Source: Anaerohabitans sp964387285 (GTDB lineage Bacteria > Zhuqueibacterota > Zhuqueibacteria > Residuimicrobiales > Residuimicrobiaceae). Taken from it: 64,000 nt of DNA. How positions within the stretch are numbered: position 1 is the stretch's first letter; the number at the start of each line of letters is the position of its first letter. The notes beneath the pieces are model-generated. The model was not told the DNA's origin. It saw nothing but the letters and a program-made list of their open reading frames with translations, and searched no databases. Below are positions 32,801 to 40,815 of the stretch, in pieces. The translations under genes were made by a program, and so were the position numbers. The stretch covers positions 1 through 64,000 of the forward strand of contig CAYLWO010000013.1 in the NCBI GenBank assembly GCA_964387285.1, in the 5' to 3' direction.

Positions 32801-35800
32801 TATAAACGAGGTGGCTGCCGTCTCCCGGCACATGAATGCTGACCGGTGGCCTGGCAATCCAGGACCCGGTCGTATCGTTGTTGGAGGTGGGCGCTGCGTT
32901 CAGTTTATATCGCGCTGAGCTGATGCCGCTGGCATCGGCTGGATTTTGCCAAAACAGTGAAAAATCCGGTAAAGCGCTCCATGTTGACGGTTGCGCTGTC
33001 AAAGAAAGAGGGGGGCCGGGCGGCGTTTGGTCATAAAGCGTCGTGTCCACCTGAGTATAACTCTCGGCCTGGCCGCTGAACGGTTCGACGTTTTGCAACA
33101 GATCGTAAGCTGCCGCCTCAAATTCATACCGATGTCCCTGTTCTCCGGTAAAAAGCGCCGAGGACCCGTTAAAGCGGGACAGCCAGGTTTGCCAGCCGGT
33201 GTTATTGTCATTGACCTTGACATCATATTGTGAGGCTACTCCGACTCCTTTATCGCTGCCTGCAGTCCAGCTAACGGTAAATGACCGCGAACCAGAGGCC
33301 GGGGCTGAGGAGGCGGTCGTTCCGGAAGGTGATGTCTGATCCAGCCATAATGAATCATATCGCGCCGATCTGTTGTTGGCGCTGTCGGCGATGGTCGATT
33401 CGATTAAATATAAGCCATCGCCTTTATTGGACAATGAAACGCTATAACTTAATTCCAATCGGGAGCCGCTCTTCGGGTCGCTGAAAATACGCTGTAAGCC
33501 CAGAGCCGGACAGGTGATGAATACAGAATCCGCATGCAGTTCTGTATAACGTAATCGTGCAGACGCTTGCGCGGTCAGAGTCGGATTGAACCATTGTGCG
33601 CCAAAATCGGGATTAGCAAATGCAAAGCTGTTCCAGACCGGCAGGGTTTTATCATAACCCAAACGAATCGTGGCGGCCTGACGAAAATCGACGTTTCTGC
33701 GCTTATCCATGAGCCAAAGATGGACCGGCGTTGCGCCCTCTTGCGTTACATTTACTGTGAGTGGACCAGAGGCCGCCGTCTTACCCGTATAATCCGAGTT
33801 CGCAACCGGCGCGGAACCCAGTTTAAAAAATAATGAATCAAGACCACTAGGATCGAACGGAGCGTCCCAAAGAATCTGAAAACGCGGATTATTCTGCCAA
33901 AAATTGGTTGCAGAACGATCTGTGCGCAGATTAAGCGGCGGCGATGGCGGTGTTTTATCACTGGCGGTAGTATCGACGATTACGGTCGTTTCAGCGATAC
34001 CGGTTACAGGCTCCATCAAATTCATACGATCGGAACCAACAGCTTCAAATTGATATACATGTCCATGCTGGCCAGCGTACCATTCGTTGTTATTGTTCGT
34101 CTCTTCCAGCCATACGCGCCAGCCCCCATCATTTTCCCTGGCCAAAATCCTGTAAACACCGGCCAGACCGCTACCCTCATCCACGCCTTTTGACCAACTG
34201 ACAAGAAAATTTTTTTGACTGCTTGTGTCTGGCGTAAAAGCGCTAATTTGTCGCGGCGGAGTGGAATCCAAACCCAGGAAAAAGGTGGTTGTATCAATAC
34301 GGCCGGCGATATCGCGACAGGTGATAAACAGCGAGTAGCGACCATCTGCTTTGCCGGAAAAACTCAGAGCCGTTGTGACAATTTTTTCGTTTTCAACCGT
34401 GCTCGATGCCAAGGCCATTTGCGGGCCTAATCCCGTTTGTTGGATAAAAACGCTATCCGGTTGCGACTCTATAAAGACAACCTGCAGGCTGCATTGAGCA
34501 ACCTGCTGCGGATTATACCAGGCGCGGTCGGATGAATCTGTATAATAAGCGCTGGGTTGAAAGGTTCTGACTTTAATCATTTCGGGCGCTTGTCTGTCAT
34601 AGCGAAGAGTAACCAGGCTTGAATTTGCATAATTGACATTGCCCATTTTATCCTGCAGCCACACATACAACGGCTGTTGTCCTTCCCGAGCCAAGGTGAT
34701 GGTCAGGGGTCCCGCAGCCGCAGCACTGCCGGTGGTATCAGTCGGGCTTGACGGCATCGCGCCCAGCTTGTACCAGGATTTGACAATCCCGCTCTCATCG
34801 GTTGGATTAATCCAGGTGATCTGAAATTCAGGCGAGGTCTGCCAGGGACTGGATGGTTTGCCGCCGCCGGCCCGTAAATCGATCGGCGCAGCCGGCGCAG
34901 TTACATCGTCTGCCGTTGTGTCGATTTGAACGGTCGCTTCAGCGAGATTAAGCAATGGCTCCACATTGCCGACCTGATCTTTATTCACGGCCTCAAACTC
35001 GTAGCGATGTCCATGCCGACCCTGAAAATCGGCAAAATTGCTTTTGGCATTTGTCAGCCATTTCTGCCAGGCGCCGCCATCGCTGCTTACATAGACATCA
35101 TAGAGACCGGCCAAGCCGCTGCCGCTATCCTGACCAATCGCCCACGTAACGGTAAATTTTTCTGCAACACTGACATCGGAATTTGATGCAGCCCGGCATC
35201 CGGTTGGCGGTGTTTTATCGAATGCGACGCGACAGCTGTTCTGTCCTTCGTTATGAGTGGAATCCACAATGATGAATGTCAAATCATAGCTGCTTTCCTG
35301 CGCACCGGTTGTCGGCATGGCGACAGTGGCCTGCGCCGATGTACCGGAAGGGATGGGGCTAACGGTCAATGCGCGGCCGAGCCAGGGCACATAGAGCTCT
35401 AGCCGGGCTGCATGCAACTCGGCATAATTGATCCGGCCAATAACCGAGCCGAGCAAAGGGTTGAACCAAAAACGTTGTTGCGTATCCACAAACGCGGCAT
35501 TGTCCAAAATTGGTTTTTGCACCATTGGTGATTGGGTATCGCGACGCATCAAGACCACGGCATGTTTATTAAAATCGACGTTGTTGCGGCCGTCGGACAA
35601 CCAGAGATGAACCGGTGTCACACCCTCTGCCTGATTGGTAATCTGTAAAGGCGGCGTCGGCATCGTCGCGGCAGTATAGTCCAAAGCCGATGTCGGCGCT
35701 GAACCGGTCTTGTAAAACAATTGTTTGATACCGCTTCTATCATAGGGTAATTGCCAGGTAAGGCTAAATGCGGTTTCGCGCGTCCAGGGACTGGGATTTG

Positions 35801-38285
35801 CGCCATTTGCTTTTGCTGCTTGTGGTTTTTCCGGCGGCGTGACATCGCCGTAGGTAGTGTCAACAAATACGACTGTCTCCGCTAGCCCCTGCCATCCTTC
35901 CAGATTGTTGACCCGATCATAGGCGACAGCCTCAAAAGCAAATTTGGTCAAATGCATGCCTTGAAAGACGGTGTCGGTGGCTGTAGTTCTATCACGCCAA
36001 ATTTGCCAGGGCCCGTCGTTGACCTGCACACGAACACGATACACGCCTGATAATCCGCAACCGGAACCATCCTGTCCTGGAACAATGCTGAGAGGTATCA
36101 AGGTGGCGGCAACGGTATCCTTGCCGGCACGTATCACAGAGCCATAAGGCGGTGTGCGATCAATTTTCAATTGCCCGGATAAAGCTGTGCGGTTGCCGGC
36201 TTTATCGCGCATCCAGGCGCCCAGCGTATGCGCGCCCTCATCCAAAAAATCGATGGGCAATTTAAAAACGACATTTTGTGATGAACCTGCCGACAAAATG
36301 GTTTTATAAAATGGATTACCCTCGTTGATCAATTGTATACAGGCCGAATCCGGATAAAGTTCGCTATAAACCAACTTGCAGGTAGTTTCCCCCCCATTCT
36401 CTTCAGGATTAATCCAATTTTGATACGGTGAATCGCTCAATTCGAGCAGATGCAACGTAGGCTGTGTACGATCCACAATAAAATATTTTTCCGATGCAAA
36501 TGGTCCTGCGGCCCATGGATCCAATGCCTGAACATGCCAGCTATATTGTCCTTCTGCCGGCAGGGTAACAAGACAAGCAACCGAGTCCTGTCCGGAGGCC
36601 ACCGGAAGAGTCGGGGTAAACCAGGAGGGATTGATGCGCGAGTCATAAACGTAAATCGAACTCTGGTTGCGCACCAACTCTAGACGAAAATGTAAAGAAT
36701 CGCCATCCGGGTCCACTGGCGTTTTCCAGGTCAGTCGTGCGGTTGTTCCTTTGAGAAACGAACCGTTAGCCGGGTTACCAAGCTGTGGCGCGGCCGGCGT
36801 GTGGTTGGGAGTATTTTTATTTTGAAAAATGGTCAGGGTGTCGATTTGATTGATCACCAAAAAGTCTTTGGACCCATCGTCATTATAATCCACCATATTG
36901 AAGGAACGGGGTTTACTGGGAATGGTGAGTTGGTTCTGGACACTAAAGGCGCCATTTCCATCGTTACTGAGAACCGTTAAAATATTTTGCACCGTGCCCA
37001 TGGTAGCGACATCCAAATCGCCGTCCATATCAAGATCGCCGCACTCCATACTGTTGGTAAACGGCGTAGCACTAAAGACTGCGGGACGCGAAAAAATCGG
37101 TACCCCGCCGGAGGTGAGTTGATTCAGCGATATCATGATCTGACTCGAGTTGATATCGGATGTGATCAGGTCGACAACGCCATCACCGTTAAAATCAGCA
37201 ATCAGCGATGATTCCAAATCTCCACCTACTGCTGAAACCAGAGTAGGTGATGTGGGAAAATCAATTCCGTTGCCCGGATTGATGAAATAGCCGAACGCTT
37301 CGCCGGCTGACTGAGTTGTAGCACCGATATCTAAAAAACCATCGCGATTCAAGTCAGCCATTTGCACGCTTTCGGCTTTGCTTGTCTTATAAAAACTGGC
37401 GTTTGCTTTATAATTTTGTCCCAACCGGCCTGTACCGTCATTCAAGTAAACATACAGTGCAGACAAACCGTTATTGGAAGCAAGCCGACCATAGATCACA
37501 ACATCCAGGGCGCCGTCTCCATTTACATCACTGATGGCTGCGGAACGAGGTAAAATGGAATTATCGGGCATCTGATAGGTTCTGGCTAACGACAAAAGGC
37601 CCAGAGAATCCGTCATACAGATGGAAAAATAGGAATTGCTGCGATGAAGTGCGATCAAATCCGGATGACCGTTGCCGTCCAGATCGGCGGAATAGAGCGG
37701 CCGGGTTGCATAAGGCACCTCGACCTGACTGAAAGGCGCAAAAATCCGGTCATGCAAATGCGCCAATTTGATATAATATTTCCCCGACAACAAACCGGCT
37801 ACCGCTGTCTCTGACTTGCCGTCTCTATCAAAATCTGCAGAGACCAGGCTGGTGTTTTCCATCCCAGTAAATAGATAATGGGTAAGAAACGTATTAGCAC
37901 CGCCTGCTGCTTGAATAATAAACTGCCAGACAAAGCCGTTGGTCAAGAAATGACCAGAACGGCTTTTCAGGGATCGATTGAGAATAACGGTAATTTGGTC
38001 GCCGGAATAAAATGGTTCCTGTGGGGTAAAAAAGAGTTGGAAATTGCTCGAATCATAAACAACCGTGCCGCGCATACGGCCGCATTTTTGACTGAAAAGT
38101 TGAAAATTGTTCGAATGTATGCTGTTGCTGTCCAAAGCCATGTTAAAAACAGCGCGAACCTGGGCATGCGGTGAAACATCCAAGCGATTCTGCTCCGGCG
38201 TAACTCCGACGACTTTCAGTGATGTTTGTCCCGAAACGGCCAAAGCGATGCAGAATACAAAAATGCTGAGCAATCGAATTTTCAT
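29850..38285 (-). CDS. Giant (2811-residue) secreted modular protein with FG-GAP propeller and sorting domain
   Basis: Signal peptide (1-19, ending AVSGQ), then a Big_5/SbsA-like Ig domain (~22-130). Next come seven calcium-binding-type FG-GAP/VCBS motifs (~145-480: DFDRDGKSE, DLDGNGHPD, DVNGDGALD, DLNRDGFLD, DFNGDGVVD, DLDMDGDLD, DYNDDGSKD), as for a seven-bladed propeller. An fn3-like domain (~495-615) leads to five tandem ~312-residue units of three Ig-like modules plus a sixth partial. A ~450-residue end region carries a C-terminal YPNPFNQQT sorting domain (~2725-2811). It is likely a surface adhesin or matrix protein. The start overlaps the pseudokinase stop by one base (TAATG). No enzymatic site is seen. 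Confidence 0.88.
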   Translation of the reverse strand: MKIRLLSIFVFCIALAVSGQTSLKVVGVTPEQNRLDVSPHAQVRAVFNMALDSNSIHSNNFQLFSQKCGRMRGTVVYDSSNFQLFFTPQEPFYSGDQITVILNRSLKSRSGHFLTNGFVWQFIIQAAGGANTFLTHYLFTGMENTSLVSADFDRDGKSETAVAGLLSGKYYIKLAHLHDRIFAPFSQVEVPYATRPLYSADLDGNGHPDLIALHRSNSYFSICMTDSLGLLSLARTYQMPDNSILPRSAAISDVNGDGALDVVIYGRLASNNGLSALYVYLNDGTGRLGQNYKANASFYKTSKAESVQMADLNRDGFLDIGATTQSAGEAFGYFINPGNGIDFPTSPTLVSAVGGDLESSLIADFNGDGVVDLITSDINSSQIMISLNQLTSGGVPIFSRPAVFSATPFTNSMECGDLDMDGDLDVATMGTVQNILTVLSNDGNGAFSVQNQLTIPSKPRSFNMVDYNDDGSKDFLVINQIDTLTIFQNKNTPNHTPAAPQLGNPANGSFLKGTTARLTWKTPVDPDGDSLHFRLELVRNQSSIYVYDSRINPSWFTPTLPVASGQDSVACLVTLPAEGQYSWHVQALDPWAAGPFASEKYFIVDRTQPTLHLLELSDSPYQNWINPEENGGETTCKLVYSELYPDSACIQLINEGNPFYKTILSAGSSQNVVFKLPIDFLDEGAHTLGAWMRDKAGNRTALSGQLKIDRTPPYGSVIRAGKDTVAATLIPLSIVPGQDGSGCGLSGVYRVRVQVNDGPWQIWRDRTTATDTVFQGMHLTKFAFEAVAYDRVNNLEGWQGLAETVVFVDTTYGDVTPPEKPQAAKANGANPSPWTRETAFSLTWQLPYDRSGIKQLFYKTGSAPTSALDYTAATMPTPPLQITNQAEGVTPVHLWLSDGRNNVDFNKHAVVLMRRDTQSPMVQKPILDNAAFVDTQQRFWFNPLLGSVIGRINYAELHAARLELYVPWLGRALTVSPIPSGTSAQATVAMPTTGAQESSYDLTFIIVDSTHNEGQNSCRVAFDKTPPTGCRAASNSDVSVAEKFTVTWAIGQDSGSGLAGLYDVYVSSDGGAWQKWLTNAKSNFADFQGRHGHRYEFEAVNKDQVGNVEPLLNLAEATVQIDTTADDVTAPAAPIDLRAGGGKPSSPWQTSPEFQITWINPTDESGIVKSWYKLGAMPSSPTDTTGSAAAAGPLTITLAREGQQPLYVWLQDKMGNVNYANSSLVTLRYDRQAPEMIKVRTFQPSAYYTDSSDRAWYNPQQVAQCSLQVVFIESQPDSVFIQQTGLGPQMALASSTVENEKIVTTALSFSGKADGRYSLFITCRDIAGRIDTTTFFLGLDSTPPRQISAFTPDTSSQKNFLVSWSKGVDEGSGLAGVYRILARENDGGWRVWLEETNNNNEWYAGQHGHVYQFEAVGSDRMNLMEPVTGIAETTVIVDTTASDKTPPSPPLNLRTDRSATNFWQNNPRFQILWDAPFDPSGLDSLFFKLGSAPVANSDYTGKTAASGPLTVNVTQEGATPVHLWLMDKRRNVDFRQAATIRLGYDKTLPVWNSFAFANPDFGAQWFNPTLTAQASARLRYTELHADSVFITCPALGLQRIFSDPKSGSRLELSYSVSLSNKGDGLYLIESTIADSANNRSARYDSLWLDQTSPSGTTASSAPASGSRSFTVSWTAGSDKGVGVASQYDVKVNDNNTGWQTWLSRFNGSSALFTGEQGHRYEFEAAAYDLLQNVEPFSGQAESYTQVDTTLYDQTPPGPPLSLTAQPSTWSALPDFSLFWQNPADASGISSARYKLNAAPTSNNDTTGSWIARPPVSIHVPGDGSHLVYIWLCDGRGNTDYKKYASVTLLYDALSPQIDSVSMAAGAYLGKWLNPLHINQTQIKIQYTEMHPDSLFIFTPYSATPFTLVDPAPGTKKWLNADLPLSGLADGCYSIPIKLSDKTKRSAMDSLSLCLDATAPVNSYAISPVTSISPEFEVNWSGQAAGSDGAGSGLSGEYDVRMRIDNGPWYTWQEKARRFNSRYIGVHGHRYAFEAAAWDNVGNRETFNNMAEATTLIDTAYVDHLAPEMPRNVAVNGANPTPWQKSPDFLLTWENPPDPSGIARVLYRFDRPPTSVQDTSGTGAAVQPFKVRARTPDGQKLYLWLMDGKGNIDYSKTALIVLRYDNKVPVIDSLRCLLPAYPPDWYNQKKTGKISVLVYYTEAHPNQCVFSHTLLPEPVQTKQAPVFGKLETELKVINANDGIYKIQTTISDSAGNISSAALLQIHLDSTPPVVNHQSRGAPIAEKSETNIQAVIRDANRVASASVQYWPAGSRYRATVAMTPANDSTFTATIPAYAAQARGLEYVIWASDGLTLRREPAQEAVPSSFSLRVRVTGTDNSGMQRPNVISSGQVVSNYRMISVPLQLEDPRPESVFVDDFNAYQKSKWRLFSWNTTQSGFVEYPDIGNIEPGRSFWLITSLADIMLDSGPGTSVPVMQPFTITLEKGWNDVANPFAFTIDWRDIFTATGADTQRIVGPYAWNGEWRLPFEVMQMKPWEGYSFFVTQQQAVLRIPALETASSLSKETGEKPFQQADWALVISARVGDLLDSRNYIGVAAAGLYPINYPEPYALTDYVSLYFSDSDRHPVTTAFYPPADGHIWNMRVKTNQPHQAVKLCFNRLTDLPENLSLALWDEPDQVWVNLKNDSVYYYFNTLPDSVRRLKIFAGNAQFMAEHARTGIVTQSELSCNYPNPFNQQTLITWNLAKVGNVEITICNILGQKVRWHSFAMQSIGRKQWIWDGCDQNGQHLGSGVYLLQMTGPDFSAQRKMIYIR
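31440..36420 (-). repeat. Tandem ~0.94-kb coding repeats of the giant protein
   Basis: Five units about 935-945 bases long. The landmarks VDTT-x-x-D-x-TPP-x-x-P (nt ~35.86, 34.91, 33.97, 33.04 and 32.11 kb) and GHRYEFEA-type motifs recur at this spacing. Each unit encodes three Ig-like modules (~100-110 residues each), one with LWL-DGRGN-D. Units are diverged at the DNA level rather than identical, so they are old duplications. Confidence 0.75.
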
Positions 38286-40153
38286 TACATAGGACTCATT
38301 TGTACAACGATACTAATCTCTTGGTCCGGCCTGATATAAATGGATGTATCTGACGGCAACGTATGAAATCCTTCTCGAAAAATCCGTAAAGGATACCGAC
38401 CGGCAGCCAGGCGTTGCTTCAGCGGCGTCGTTAAAGTGCGGCTTTGACCGGGCATGAATACAAAAGCATAGCCAAATCGCCCGGGATCAGCCAATACAAT
38501 CGCTAATCGTCCCATGCCGACCTGCTCACCATTGAACACAATTGTACGCGCCGAATTCATATCCAGAGTGATTCGCGTGCTCCACTGAAAACCGCTCATG
38601 GTGTCAATATAACGCAGTTCGTGGCTTCCCATCAACAGATCCATCTCGCAGGGCAGTGAAGCAGACGGCAGCTTGCCATCTACGCTGACACGATCAGCAA
38701 ATGATACGCGATTGAAGGTAAAACGTCGAACCGCATCAGCCAGAGGCTGCAGATGTGCGATCACTTCATTTTGCTTGTTTGCACGCACCACGCAACGCTG
38801 TTGCCAGGTTGCGTATCCCTGTTTTTGCAGCCGGACCTCATAAGTTCTGCCCGCAGCCAGACCCTGCACAATGAACGGACTGGAGCCATTACTTTGACCT
38901 TCCAGTCGATTGTTCAGGTACACATCTGCTACCGTATAAGTCGAATCAAGGAGTGGACAGATCGCGAGTTGTGCGAACTGCAAACTGATGCTGTCAGCAG
39001 ATAACACGGCAGAGGCTTTTTGTGCAGGCGGTGTGGATTTTGCCACCGAGACCGGCTGTATCGTTTCAGCAGGTTTCGGCAACGTTGGCTTGCTCTCTGG
39101 CAATTTTTGCTGTTTGACGGAATCCTGCTCAGCCAGAAAAGCATCGTAAAGAGCCTGATTGCGCCAATCCTCCTGACCCATCTGTGAAATCCAGGTCATC
39201 ATAAAACCCACAACAACGAGTAATAATACAAGCGTGGCGGTAAATACGATGCGTTTTTTCATGCCGACAAGAGACGTCCATCCGGGAATATGCAGTTGAT
39301 CTCGAATCGTCTGATGCCGTTGTTGCCATTTGTTCTTTGCCGGTTGGGCCGCAACGAGCGGAACTGAATCCGGTCGAGTTAAATCATGGATCAGCTCTCG
39401 ACAATTGGCATATTGCTGCGTTTCATCAAAACTGAATAAACGACCAAGAATGTGATTTGTTTGCTCGTCCAGAGCTTCATGAGGTTGCCAAACTTGGCTC
39501 TTTTCAACAATCAATTCCTGCATGTGCTGTGAGCGGAACAGCGGTTGTCCGGTCAACAGTTGAAAATAGAGCACCCCTACGCTATACAGTTCATCGGCAA
39601 TGGTCATCTGCTCAGGCACAGCGAGTCGTTGCGGACTGGCGGGCCTGGCGAAGACCGGCATCTCATCGGGTCGAACGATCAGAGCATGATCTAATAATTT
39701 TCTCATGCCAAAGCCAACCACCTTTACTTGACCCTGACTGGTCAAATAAAGCGCCGGCCAACTCAAACAACCATGAACCACGCCATGCAAATGACCATGT
39801 TGCAGAGCGTGACACAATTGCACAATCCAATCAGTAGCCGTTGCCGGATCCGGCCGCTGTGTTTCCAGAATGGTCAGTAAAGGAACAGCTTCCAGCGGAG
39901 CGTACAGACCGTACACACCGGTTTCATCTTTTTCCGTTTGTATCAATTCCAGCACATTCGGCTGGTGAAGATTAAACGCTTCCTGAAAAGAATCGAGAAG
40001 CAAATCCTGAGCGTCTGCATCGTCGCGCCAGTGCTGATTCAGCTGCAGCAGCCATGACGGTTGTCCACCGCCGTCTTTTACCCGATAAATTTCCCAAATC
40101 GGATTCTGTTGAAGGACGGCGTCAACCGAATATTCATGTAAACTTACAGACAT
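38285..40153 (-). CDS. Membrane pseudokinase with PEGA domain
   Basis: 622 residues. The first ~270 have the order and spacing of a Ser/Thr protein kinase (hinge GLYAPLEAVPLL, helix ALQHGHLHGVVHG, then DELYSVGVLYFQLLTGQPLFR), but key residues are gone. The VAIK lysine region reads SWLLQLNQ, the HRDLKPxN loop reads HGCLSWPAL and the DFG motif reads GFG. The catalytic Asp and the metal Asp are therefore both missing. A transmembrane helix (~301-323, TLVLLLVVVGFMMTWI) separates it from a Pro-rich linker and a PEGA module (~395-470, DVYLNNRLEGQSNGSSPF), then further beta domains. It starts right after the eda stop (TAAATG) and overlaps the giant gene. Probably a sensor or scaffold, not an active kinase. 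Confidence 0.82.
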   Translation of the reverse strand: MSVSLHEYSVDAVLQQNPIWEIYRVKDGGGQPSWLLQLNQHWRDDADAQDLLLDSFQEAFNLHQPNVLELIQTEKDETGVYGLYAPLEAVPLLTILETQRPDPATATDWIVQLCHALQHGHLHGVVHGCLSWPALYLTSQGQVKVVGFGMRKLLDHALIVRPDEMPVFARPASPQRLAVPEQMTIADELYSVGVLYFQLLTGQPLFRSQHMQELIVEKSQVWQPHEALDEQTNHILGRLFSFDETQQYANCRELIHDLTRPDSVPLVAAQPAKNKWQQRHQTIRDQLHIPGWTSLVGMKKRIVFTATLVLLLVVVGFMMTWISQMGQEDWRNQALYDAFLAEQDSVKQQKLPESKPTLPKPAETIQPVSVAKSTPPAQKASAVLSADSISLQFAQLAICPLLDSTYTVADVYLNNRLEGQSNGSSPFIVQGLAAGRTYEVRLQKQGYATWQQRCVVRANKQNEVIAHLQPLADAVRRFTFNRVSFADRVSVDGKLPSASLPCEMDLLMGSHELRYIDTMSGFQWSTRITLDMNSARTIVFNGEQVGMGRLAIVLADPGRFGYAFVFMPGQSRTLTTPLKQRLAAGRYPLRIFREGFHTLPSDTSIYIRPDQEISIVVQMSPM

Positions 40154-40804
40154 TTATTTTGCCCGAGCAGCTTTGATCGCCTCAACAAATTTGATCGCAT
40201 TTTGTGTAATTTGATCGTACAAGCCCTCACTGATGGCCTTGGCGCCGGCCAAATTGCCGCCGACCGCTACGGCGCATGCGCCTGCTTTGATAAACGCACC
40301 GGCGTTCTCTACAGTAACACCGCCGGTCGGCAACAGCGATATCTGCGGCAAAGGTCCTTTCAAGTCTTTAATATATTCCGGGCCGACTGAGGAGGTTGGA
40401 AACACCTTGACAACATCGGCGCCGCATTCCCAGGCGCGAACGATTTCCGTTGGTGTAAAAGCCCCCGGCATCATGATGCGACTGTATCGCCGCACCATTT
40501 TGATTACTTCTTCATTCAGGCACGGAGAAACGACAAACTTGGCGCCGGCTAAAATCGCCATGCGTGCCGTTTCCGCATCCAGCACCGTACCGACGCCCAC
40601 CAGCACCTCGCCTTTATATTTTTCCGTAACAGCGGCAATGGTTTCGATCGCCTTTGGTGTGGTCATGGTCACTTCTATGGCCTTGACGCCGCCTTTTTCG
40701 ATTGCCTCCACTGCTTTCAGCAGTCCTTCCGAGGTGTTCGCGCGCACAATGGCGACAATACCGCTATCCATTATGGACTGCAAATTTTTTTCTTTCTCTG
40801 TCAT
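40154..40804 (-). CDS. eda: KDPG/KHG aldolase
   Basis: 216 residues, class I aldolase cleaving 2-keto-3-deoxy-6-phosphogluconate to pyruvate and glyceraldehyde-3-phosphate (Entner-Doudoroff and uronate routes). The Schiff-base lysine is in ADVVKVFPTS, the active-site Glu in IEVTMTTPKA, and the phosphate-binding end in LLPTGGVTVENAG and AVAVGGNL. Length is typical. It starts 11 bases after comEC and ends directly before the pseudokinase. No edd or kdgK is adjacent, so its pathway must be completed elsewhere; it may feed on uronic acids from digested glycans. Confidence 0.95.
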   Translation of the reverse strand: MTEKEKNLQSIMDSGIVAIVRANTSEGLLKAVEAIEKGGVKAIEVTMTTPKAIETIAAVTEKYKGEVLVGVGTVLDAETARMAILAGAKFVVSPCLNEEVIKMVRRYSRIMMPGAFTPTEIVRAWECGADVVKVFPTSSVGPEYIKDLKGPLPQISLLPTGGVTVENAGAFIKAGACAVAVGGNLAGAKAISEGLYDQITQNAIKFVEAIKAARAK

Positions 40805-40815
40805 CTCATCTCCTT

